The notes below the pieces were generated by a model. It was not told the DNA's origin, made no database searches, and saw only the letters and a list, made by a program, of their open reading frames with translations. From an uncultured Roseburia sp. (lineage in GTDB: Bacteria > Bacillota > Clostridia > Lachnospirales > Lachnospiraceae), in the NCBI GenBank assembly GCA_900539115.1, contig UQAQ01000029.1, forward strand, positions 1-37,944: a DNA stretch of 37,944 nt, in the 5' to 3' direction. Positions 32,698-37,944 of this stretch are shown here, one piece after another; within the stretch, counting starts at the first letter, position 1, and every line of letters begins with the position of its first letter. Both the position numbers and the translations under genes were made by a program.

Positions 32698-33861
32698 ATG
32701 AACAATCACACATTAGGATATTTACCGGCTCTTGGCTGGAATTCATGGAACACATTTACGTGGGATATCAATGAAACATTGATCAAAGAAATTGCCGACT
32801 GTTTTATCGAAAAAGGATACATAGATGCCGGCTATGAATATATTGTCATTGATGACTGCTGGAGCCTTCGCGAACGCGATAAAGATGGAAATCTTGTCGC
32901 CGATCCGAAAAAATTTCCAAATGGCATGAAAGCTGTCGCCGATTATATCCACGCAAAAGGATTAAAATTTGGTATGTATTCCTGCGCCGGAACACACACT
33001 TGTGCCGGTTATCCGGGAAGTTTTGAGCATGAATTTCAGGATGCTGCCACATTTGCCGGCTGGGATGTCGATTATCTGAAATACGATTATTGCTTTAAAC
33101 CGCGCCACATGTCCGGCGAACTTTTGTACAAACGAATGAGTCTTGCTCTGAAAAACTGCGGCCGCGACATCCTTTTTTCCGCCTGCAACTGGGGAGAAGA
33201 CGATGTCCACCATTGGATCCGTGAATCCGGTGCGCACTCGTACCGCTCTACTCCGGATATTCAGGATAATTGGGAATCCATCTGTAAAATTGCTCTTTCG
33301 CAGATTGACAAGGAATCCTTTACCGGAAATTATTGTCACAATGATATGGATATGCTTGTCGCAGGCATGCATGGTGGAAGTAATGATGACTTTATCGGAA
33401 GTATCGGTGGATGCACGGATACCCAGTATAAAACGCACTTTGCTTTATGGTGTATGATGGGGTCGCCGCTTATGATTGGCTGCGATATCCGCAAAGCCGA
33501 TGATTTTACAAAGAATCTTCTGCAAAATAAAGATCTTCTGGCGATCAACCAGGATCCGGAAGCCCGCGGTGCCTACCGTGTAAAAGTGGAGCCGCAGTGG
33601 TTCCATGAAAATGATGCGTTTGTATTGGTAAAAGTTTTGGCAGACGGAGATATTGCAATCGGTCTATTTAATCTGTCAGACACCGCCAGGGAACTGACTT
33701 TGCAGTTTTGGGACATCGGTATTTCTTATGCTTCCGGTGTCGCACTTTCTCTCTATGACTGCTTTGCTCATAAGGACATCGGAACTTATAAAGAACGATT
33801 TGCGATCACGATTCCATCCTGTGATTGTGTCGTTGTAAGAGCAAAGGTGGTAACTATTTAA
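32698..33861 (+). CDS. GH27 alpha-galactosidase
   Basis: A 387-residue family 27 glycosidase hydrolysing terminal alpha-galactosides. Hallmarks are LGWNSWNTF near the N-terminus, IVIDDCW, FGMYSCAGTHTCAGYPGS, nucleophile D130 in DYLKYDYC, and acid/base D218 in NDMDML. A C-terminal beta domain starts at about residue 300. There is no signal peptide, so it should act in the cytoplasm on imported sugars; no transporter gene is adjacent. GGAGG precedes the start. Alpha-N-acetylgalactosaminidase activity, also found in GH27, cannot be excluded. Confidence 0.94.
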   Translation: MNNHTLGYLPALGWNSWNTFTWDINETLIKEIADCFIEKGYIDAGYEYIVIDDCWSLRERDKDGNLVADPKKFPNGMKAVADYIHAKGLKFGMYSCAGTHTCAGYPGSFEHEFQDAATFAGWDVDYLKYDYCFKPRHMSGELLYKRMSLALKNCGRDILFSACNWGEDDVHHWIRESGAHSYRSTPDIQDNWESICKIALSQIDKESFTGNYCHNDMDMLVAGMHGGSNDDFIGSIGGCTDTQYKTHFALWCMMGSPLMIGCDIRKADDFTKNLLQNKDLLAINQDPEARGAYRVKVEPQWFHENDAFVLVKVLADGDIAIGLFNLSDTARELTLQFWDIGISYASGVALSLYDCFAHKDIGTYKERFAITIPSCDCVVVRAKVVTI

Positions 33862-34067
33862 TGGGAAAATTTTACAAAACCTGTATAACTTGCAACGCCC
33901 GTTTGACAAGCGACGAAAAAGCAATCTACATGAAATTAGTAAATCGCACTGCTTCCGAATTTCTCTGTTTGGATTGTCTGAGCAAAAAACTCGGATGTGA
34001 ACGCGCAGCTTTGGAAAAACGCATCCGTTATTATCGTGAAAGCGGAAACTGTGTACTCTTTCGATAA
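33861..34067 (+). CDS. Small Cys-rich (zinc-ribbon-like) protein of unknown function
   Basis: A 68-residue protein. The start overlaps the alpha-galactosidase stop by one base (TAATG), with AAAGGTGG as ribosome site; a longer frame from 33825 lies inside the GH27 gene. Two Cys pairs, C-x2-C in TCITCNAR and C-x2-C in FLCLDCLSKK, suggest a bound zinc; two more cysteines follow (KKLGCERAA and SGNCVLF). The C-terminus is basic and helical. I have seen similar proteins in Firmicutes but know no function. Translational coupling suggests it belongs with the alpha-galactoside operon. Confidence 0.75.
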   Translation: MGKFYKTCITCNARLTSDEKAIYMKLVNRTASEFLCLDCLSKKLGCERAALEKRIRYYRESGNCVLFR

Positions 34068-34106
34068 AAAAACAGGGCTTCTCACTTATGCATAGTGGGG
34101 AGCCCT
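34066..34106 (-). terminator. Rho-independent terminator between convergent operons
   Basis: AGGGCTTCTCACT (34074-34086) pairs with AGTGGGGAGCCCT (34094-34106) around TATGCAT. On the minus strand a run of seven T follows, serving the AICAR transformylase gene. On the plus strand the tail is AT-rich, so it may also end the GH27 operon. Confidence 0.9.
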
Positions 34107-34122
34107 GAATTATTATGTAACC

Positions 34123-35301
34123 TTAGTGGTGGAACAAACGGATTCCTGTGAAGCTCATAACCATTCCGTGACGGTTACATGCATCGATACAATCCTGATC
34201 GCGGATGGAGCCACCCGGCTGTGCGATGTATTTTACTCCACTGCGGTAAGCTCTTTCGATGTTATCATCAAATGGGAAGAACGCATCCGAACCAAGTGTA
34301 ACATCTTTCGCATATTCTTTCAGCCATTTTTCTTTCTCTGCTTTTTCAAAAACCGGAGGTTTCTCTGTGAAATATTTCTCCCAGCAGCCATCTCCGATGA
34401 CATCAAGATAATCTTCACCGATATAATTGTCAATTGCATTATCGCGCTCTGCACGTTTCAAGCCTTCTTTGAACGGAAGATTGAGAACTTGTGGAGACTG
34501 ACGGAGAAGCCAGTTGTCTGCTTTGCTTCCTGCAAGTCTTGTACAATGAATACGTGACTGCTGTCCGGCACCGATTCCGATTGCCTGCCCGCCTTTTACA
34601 AAACATACGGAATTTGACTGTGTATATTTCAATGTGATCATTGCGATCGCCATATCAATCTTGGCAGAATCCGGAAGTTCTTTGTTTTCTGTCACAATGT
34701 TATTGAAGAAATCTTTGTCAATGTTCAACTCATTGCGTCCCTGCTCGAAAGTCACACCGTAAACTTCTTTGTGCTCGATCGGAGCCGGCTCATAATTTGG
34801 ATCAATTTCGATGATCGCATAACTTCCTTTTTTCTTTTCTTTCAACAATTCCAATGCTTCCGGTTCATAACCCGGTGCAATGATTCCATCGGAAAATTCT
34901 CTCTTGATCAGTTTTGCAGCAGATACATCACATACATCAGACAGTGCAATGAAGTCCCCATATGAAGACATACGGTCTGCCCCTCTTGCACGTGCATACG
35001 CACTGGCAAGCGGAGACAATTCTCCGAGATCATCAACCCAGTAAATCTTGGACTCTACTTCGCTGAGTGGAAGTCCTACGGCAGCACCTGCAGGAGATAC
35101 ATGTTTGAAAGAAGTTGCAGCCGGAAGTCCGGTTGCCTTCTTTAACTCTTTTACTAACTGCCAGCCATTAAAGGCATCCAGGAAGTTGATATATCCCGGT
35201 TTTCCATTTAATACTTTGATCGGCAGTTCGCCATTCTCCATATAAATACGTGATGGTTTCTGGTTTGGGTTACAGCCATACTTTAATTCTAATTCTTTCA
35301 T
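34123..35301 (-). CDS. purH: Stand-alone AICAR transformylase
   Basis: A 392-residue protein matching only the formyltransferase part of PurH, which makes FAICAR from AICAR and 10-formyl-tetrahydrofolate. Seen are ELKYGCNPNQKPSRIY, ATSFKHVSPAGAAVG, SLRYTQSN-like LKYTQSNSVCFVKGGQAIGIGAGQQSRIHCTRLA, DAFFPFDDN and QPGGSIRDQDCI as separate landmarks. The IMP cyclohydrolase half of normal PurH is absent; that step is supplied by the PurO-type gene just upstream. AAAGGACG precedes the start. It would be the second gene under the ZTP riboswitch. Confidence 0.94.
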   Translation of the reverse strand: MKELELKYGCNPNQKPSRIYMENGELPIKVLNGKPGYINFLDAFNGWQLVKELKKATGLPAATSFKHVSPAGAAVGLPLSEVESKIYWVDDLGELSPLASAYARARGADRMSSYGDFIALSDVCDVSAAKLIKREFSDGIIAPGYEPEALELLKEKKKGSYAIIEIDPNYEPAPIEHKEVYGVTFEQGRNELNIDKDFFNNIVTENKELPDSAKIDMAIAMITLKYTQSNSVCFVKGGQAIGIGAGQQSRIHCTRLAGSKADNWLLRQSPQVLNLPFKEGLKRAERDNAIDNYIGEDYLDVIGDGCWEKYFTEKPPVFEKAEKEKWLKEYAKDVTLGSDAFFPFDDNIERAYRSGVKYIAQPGGSIRDQDCIDACNRHGMVMSFTGIRLFHH

Positions 35302-35323
35302 CGGTTACGTCCTTTCTTTTTAT

Positions 35324-36037
35324 TTATTTATTTTTGTTTACAATTGTAGATTTTACCTCTCCGGTCGCGATGTCAATGTATCTTACAAAGAGGGATACTT
35401 TATTGTCCTCGTTCAGACTTTCCCAAAGCATATTGGTAAATGCTTCCATGTCATCTGACATTTCTACCAATTTTGGCTCGCCCTCAAAACTTGGCAATGG
35501 GTTACCGTCACACATATATGTATGGATAAAATGTCCTTCTCCATTGACCGGATTGGAATATGCAAATGTGTATCGGTTGCAGGCATCCGGATTTCCGTTG
35601 TTGCTCTTCAAAATCGACATTGCATAGTTGTAATCGCCATTTTCCACGTGCATAATACCGGAAATTCTAGGGGTATAATTTGGTCCATCCGGCTCAAATT
35701 CTCTTGTACGAAGTGCCTGCTCAAATGTCTGCTGTTTGTCCATCAACTCATAAATCGTATCGGTCTGATCTCCGTTTGTCACAATCGTTTTGTTGCCAAG
35801 CACACGAACAGGTGCATAAATGATCAGACTCGGATCACTCAATTTCGATGGGTCAAACGCCTGTGTACGGATTCCGTCTCCATCCTCTACAAACACGCGG
35901 TTTCGGCTGTTTTCACTTCTTCCCATAATAAAATATGCTGTCACAGCGTACTTTCCATTTGGGGATTTTCCGATCACGATTCCTCTTCCCGGATACGCAT
36001 TCTCTTTCAATTCTTTTTCCAATGATAACATCTGCAT
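35324..36037 (-). CDS. purO: PurO-type IMP cyclohydrolase
   Basis: A 237-residue protein of the archaeal-type IMP cyclohydrolase family, closing FAICAR to IMP. Features include ELKENAYPGRGIVIG, AYFIMGRSENSRNRVF, PSLIIYAPVR and ISGIMHVENGDYNYAMSILKS read as separate stretches. It supplies the activity missing from the neighbouring truncated PurH. AAGGAGA lies seven bases before the start. It is preceded by a ZTP riboswitch with a terminator, so expression should rise when 10-formyl-tetrahydrofolate is short and AICAR ribonucleotide (ZMP/ZTP) accumulates. Confidence 0.92.
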   Translation of the reverse strand: MQMLSLEKELKENAYPGRGIVIGKSPNGKYAVTAYFIMGRSENSRNRVFVEDGDGIRTQAFDPSKLSDPSLIIYAPVRVLGNKTIVTNGDQTDTIYELMDKQQTFEQALRTREFEPDGPNYTPRISGIMHVENGDYNYAMSILKSNNGNPDACNRYTFAYSNPVNGEGHFIHTYMCDGNPLPSFEGEPKLVEMSDDMEAFTNMLWESLNEDNKVSLFVRYIDIATGEVKSTIVNKNK

Positions 36038-36064
36038 TGCATTCTCTCCTTTTTTATTATAATG

Positions 36065-36170
36065 AAAAGACCGCCTGGGGGTTCCTTACGGTCTGCCCAG
36101 GCGGTCGGCTACATTTACCATACTTCCCGTAGGTAATCCTACTTTTCCGCCAGTCGTATGGTCTCTGTCT
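36065..36170 (-). promoter_or_regulatory. ZTP (pfl motif) riboswitch with terminator
   Basis: On the minus strand the leader has ACGACTGGCGGAAAA in the 5' half and the invariant pfl sequence CCGCCTGGGCA (36104-36094) in the 3' half. These pair in the ZMP/ZTP-binding pseudoknot. CCGCCTGGG is shared with a terminator stem: GACCGCCTGGG (36106-36096) with CCCAGGCGGTC (36079-36069), followed by TTTTC. Ligand binding would hold the 3' half in the aptamer and prevent the terminator, switching purO-purH on. The purine genes downstream fit known ZTP riboswitch targets. Confidence 0.93.
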
Positions 36171-36172
36171 TT

Positions 36173-36201
36173 AGTATATAATATTTGTGTAGAATTAGCA
36201 A
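36173..36201 (-). promoter_or_regulatory. Predicted promoter upstream of the ZTP riboswitch
   Basis: Minus strand: -35 TTGCTA (36201-36196), 17-base spacer, -10 TATACT (36178-36173). Transcription would start a few bases before the aptamer. Confidence 0.65.
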
Positions 36202-36225
36202 GAAAAATTTGTAGGTTTATAATGC

Positions 36226-36361
36226 AAAAAGTATTCTGGTTTTCCCCTTCGGGACCGCTTACGCTTAGAAGAACACACGTAACAGTACATGAGGTCAAAC
36301 TACGACCTCTATGTACTGACGGTGTTCTAAATCCCTCATTGTAAAACCAGAATAACTTTTT
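36226..36361. repeat. 136-bp compound palindrome (MITE-like or structured RNA)
   Basis: Outer arms (36226-36243 and 36343-36361) contain TATTCTGGTTTT and AAAACCAGAATA and pair over 18 bases with one bulge. Inside, AGAACAC (about 36268-36275) pairs with GTGTTCT (36322-36328), and a long hairpin pairs CAGTACAT-g-AGGTC with GACCT-ct-ATGTACTG around AAACTAC. A small CCCCTTCGGG hairpin sits near the left arm. No reading frame explains it and no gene overlaps it convincingly. Confidence 0.8.
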
Positions 36362-36750
36362 TAATTAAATGTACAACAATCTTTATTAAGGAAATGTTTT
36401 TCTTATAAGAAAATTTCTTACAATAATTACCAATTTGTATGTATCCACTTATTTTCATTTCAAATACAAAAAATTTTTTTCTTTTACGACGAAACTTAAT
36501 TTTAAGATTTAGCCCTATTTTTCTTTTAAGAAAAATATTAAATTTCAGTTTCAAAAAATAATTTTTAACAGTATCCAATTTGATCTTTAAGTTCAAGTTT
36601 TTCCAACCTAGTTTTTTCGTCCATTTCATCATATTAATGTTCCTTTCTTTTAATTTGCTATGTTTAATGCGTCCTACTTTTATTTCAAAATTTTTTGCTT
36701 ATAAGCATCACCTCCACTTACTTATTCTCTTTTTCAAATTAATTACGAAT
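36362..36750. other. AT-rich stretch without a supported gene
   Basis: Very AT-rich DNA. A minus-strand open frame (36336-36632, 98 codons, dominated by Lys, Ile, Phe and Leu) has a weak AAAGGA site but low-complexity composition and runs into the palindrome; I treat it as spurious or a relic. A strong GGAGGTGATG lies on the minus strand near 36705-36715 but opens only a seven-codon frame. This may be decayed horizontally acquired DNA. Confidence 0.5.
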
Positions 36751-36773
36751 AAAAAAAGAGCCACTTGGCTCTT
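36751..36773 (-). terminator. Short hairpin with T-run on the minus strand
   Basis: AGAGCC-ACTT-GGCTCT followed by seven T on the minus strand. No minus-strand gene is seen upstream, so it may stop antisense transcripts from the toxin region. Confidence 0.5.
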
Positions 36774-36800
36774 GATGACAAATTTGATGTGTGGTACACT
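36772..36800 (+). promoter_or_regulatory. Predicted promoter of the VapD locus
   Basis: -35 TTGATG (36772-36777), 17-base spacer, -10 TACACT (36795-36800), with TATAAT overlapping one base further on. It is about 45 bases before the first gene of the pair. Confidence 0.6.
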
Positions 36801-36845
36801 ATAATTGCAAAATAATTACTTTTTTTAAGAAAGGGATGAATTTAT

Positions 36846-37160
36846 ATGGTTACACTTACTTTTGATTTGGATTACGAAAAAATGAGAGTAGATGGTATTA
36901 CTGAATATGACATGTTAAATCCAATGAGAGAACATTCAAAACAATATGGTATCATCGAAAGCAGCAATGGCGTTTTTAGTGGTGAGGGAGAAAATGCACT
37001 TTGTGATATAATGATTTATGTTATGAAAATGGCTTCTGATTCAACAGAATATGTTAAATATCTACGTACATGGATTCTAACTACAGCAGGTGGAAGTGAA
37101 GATTGTAAACAGGAAATGATTAGACATTATAAGAAAGAGGGTATGAAATATATTGAATAA
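36846..37160 (+). CDS. Hypothetical protein, candidate antitoxin partner of VapD
   Basis: A 104-residue acidic protein I do not recognise. It begins MVTLTFDLDYEK, has a central helical, Met-rich part (CDIMIYVMKMASDS) and an amphipathic C-terminus (KQEMIRHYKKEG). AAAGGGATG lies upstream of the start. Its end overlaps the VapD-like gene by eight bases if that gene starts at TTG 37153. Small size, order and overlap are those of a toxin-antitoxin pair; this is the only reason to suggest antitoxin. Confidence 0.65.
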   Translation: MVTLTFDLDYEKMRVDGITEYDMLNPMREHSKQYGIIESSNGVFSGEGENALCDIMIYVMKMASDSTEYVKYLRTWILTTAGGSEDCKQEMIRHYKKEGMKYIE

Positions 37161-37485
37161 AGGAACTAAATATAGAAAACAAATTATGTTCGATTTGGAC
37201 ACTAAAGTATGTGAACAAATTTTAGGTAAGGGATACCGAAAAATTTATGATGACATAGGGAATTTTCTAAATGATAACGGTTTTCTTCATCCTCAAGGAT
37301 CAGGTTACATAAGTACTGAAAAACTTTCAAATTCAGAAATTTTTCTTTTGACTCAAAAACTAATCAAAAAATATCCATATTTAACAAAATGCATCCGCGA
37401 CATTCGAACAGCAGACATACTTGAAGTTAATTCTATCAATCATTATTTTGATTATGATGGAACGGCTGGCATTTTTGCTAAATAA
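37153..37485 (+). CDS. vapD: VapD-family protein (Cas2-like ribonuclease fold)
   Basis: A 110-residue protein. KQIMFDLDTKVCEQ, YDDIGNFLNDNGFLHPQGSGYIS, and KYPYLTKCIRDIRTADILEV match VapD, including the N-terminal FDLD strand and the aromatic-QGS-Y-S motif. VapD proteins are small endoribonuclease-like toxins related in fold to Cas2. The TTG start at 37153 has GAGGG about 11 bases upstream and gives the expected residues before FDLD; the alternative ATG at 37186 lacks a good ribosome site and would cut the first strand. No cas genes are nearby. Confidence 0.85.
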   Translation: MNKGTKYRKQIMFDLDTKVCEQILGKGYRKIYDDIGNFLNDNGFLHPQGSGYISTEKLSNSEIFLLTQKLIKKYPYLTKCIRDIRTADILEVNSINHYFDYDGTAGIFAK

Positions 37486-37510
37486 CAGAATTTAGCAAGA
37501 AAATTTTTCC

Positions 37511-37538
37511 TTGACATGCCAAAAAAAAGGGTTAAAAT
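37511..37538 (+). promoter_or_regulatory. Predicted promoter of the small coiled-coil gene
   Basis: -35 TTGACA (37511-37516), 16-base A-rich spacer, -10 TAAAAT (37533-37538). Start codon at 37588. Confidence 0.65.
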
Positions 37539-37587
37539 ATTAGTAAACAATGTAAATACTTCGTATCAGGAAAGGAGAACATATATC

Positions 37588-37869
37588 ATGGCAGGTTTTT
37601 TAGACAAATTATCCGATGTAATAAATAACACAGCCGATGAGATTACAGACAAAGCAAAAGAAATTTCCGAAGTTTCTTCCCTTAACAGCCAGATTCGTAA
37701 TCAGGAAAAAACCATCGAACGTTGTTATAATGAAATTGGAAAATTATATTATGAGGCACATAAAGATGATACTTCCGATGCTTTCTTAGAGCAGATTGAA
37801 CGTATCACAAAAGCAAAACAAGAAGTAGAACGTTTGAAAAAAGACGTGGAAAATGTAAAAAACAAATAG
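37588..37869 (+). CDS. Small coiled-coil protein, possibly truncated at its C-terminus
   Basis: A 93-residue, highly charged helical protein (MAGFLDKLSDVINN, AKEISEVSSLNSQIRNQEK, YNEIGKLYYEAHKDD, then a Lys/Glu heptad-like end). AAAGGAGA precedes the start; an earlier ATG at 37516 overlaps the promoter and is rejected. Related Firmicutes proteins I recall often continue into a zinc ribbon, which is lacking here. The stop codon TAG touches the terminal inverted repeat of the miniature element at 37869, so the original end may have been cut off by insertion. Function unknown. Confidence 0.75.
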   Translation: MAGFLDKLSDVINNTADEITDKAKEISEVSSLNSQIRNQEKTIERCYNEIGKLYYEAHKDDTSDAFLEQIERITKAKQEVERLKKDVENVKNK

Positions 37870-37944
37870 TAACTATTCAGGACGCCCCTCCTCCACATTC
37901 GCATTTCGAACACTTCGTGTTCTTTTCTCGCCTTTGACAAGGCT
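37869..37944. mobile_element. Second copy of the MITE-like element, inverted, cut by the window edge
   Basis: GTAACTATTCAGGAC at 37869-37883 is the same terminal repeat as at 1464-1655, and the following 60 bases are nearly identical to the reverse complement of 1580-1641, including the GAACAC/GTGTTC hairpin. Only this end is in the window, so its target duplication cannot be checked. Confidence 0.88.

Noticed and set aside
36226..36361. Retron non-coding RNA
   Set aside because: Closing stem and inner hairpins look similar in layout, but there is no reverse transcriptase gene within the window.
36336..36632. 98-codon Lys/Ile/Phe/Leu-rich minus-strand frame
   Set aside because: Low-complexity composition of AT-rich DNA, overlaps the palindrome, weak ribosome site.

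Overview
The window looks like a chromosomal segment of a strictly anaerobic, low-to-mid GC Firmicute, most likely a gut Lachnospiraceae (Roseburia/Agathobacter/Eubacterium-like). This is inferred from purine-rich Shine-Dalgarno sites, a domain-permuted GH3 glucosidase of the type known from Butyrivibrio and Ruminococcus, split purine genes (PurO plus stand-alone AICAR transformylase), AgrC/AgrA-type signalling and Lachnospiraceae-style small repeats. No rRNA, tRNA or CRISPR array was seen.

Layout. (1) 1-1774: a degenerate 52-53 bp tandem repeat array, a nuclease-like gene embedded in it, and a miniature transposable element with a 9-bp target duplication. (2) 23388 down to 1715, minus strand: 23 genes read as one apparent operon of about 21.6 kb, from one strong promoter with an overlapping inverted repeat to one terminator after an Rrf2/CymR-like repressor. 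In order: cysK, sulfate ABC transporter (sbp-cysT-cysW-cysA), aprA-aprB, cysD-cysN, metY, a small siroheme sulfite reductase, TusA, an unusual thioredoxin, a ThiS-like sulfur carrier, a ThiF-like activating enzyme, a JAMM peptidase, then hemA, sirC-hemC, cobA-hemD, hemB, hemL, trxB and the repressor. Together they take up sulfate, reduce it through APS to sulfite and sulfide, make the siroheme that step needs starting from glutamyl-tRNA, and put sulfur into cysteine and homocysteine. The carrier ends in GG followed by extra residues, and its JAMM peptidase, ThiF and MetY are all in the operon, so a protein-thiocarboxylate route to homocysteine like that reported for Wolinella succinogenes is likely.

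(3) 23484-29296, minus: uracil permease, upp, a permuted GH3 glycosidase and a short RmuC homologue. (4) 29444-31513, minus: an AgrC-like sensor kinase and an AgrA-like LytTR regulator with no obvious agrB/agrD. (5) 31751-34106, plus: AraC regulator, GH27 alpha-galactosidase and a small Cys-rich protein. (6) 34066-36201, minus: a ZTP (pfl) riboswitch controlling purO and a stand-alone AICAR transformylase. (7) 36226-37944: an AT-rich accessory end with a 136-bp compound palindrome, a VapD-family toxin with a possible antitoxin, and a small coiled-coil protein that stops exactly where a second copy of the miniature element begins, inverted relative to the first.

The most notable points are the completeness of the sulfate-to-homocysteine/siroheme operon, the sulfur-carrier processing module inside it, a vestigial APS-kinase domain on CysN, the repressor ending in isoleucine in an operon that starts with cysK, the tandem structured leader before cysK, and the miniature element with its target duplication.
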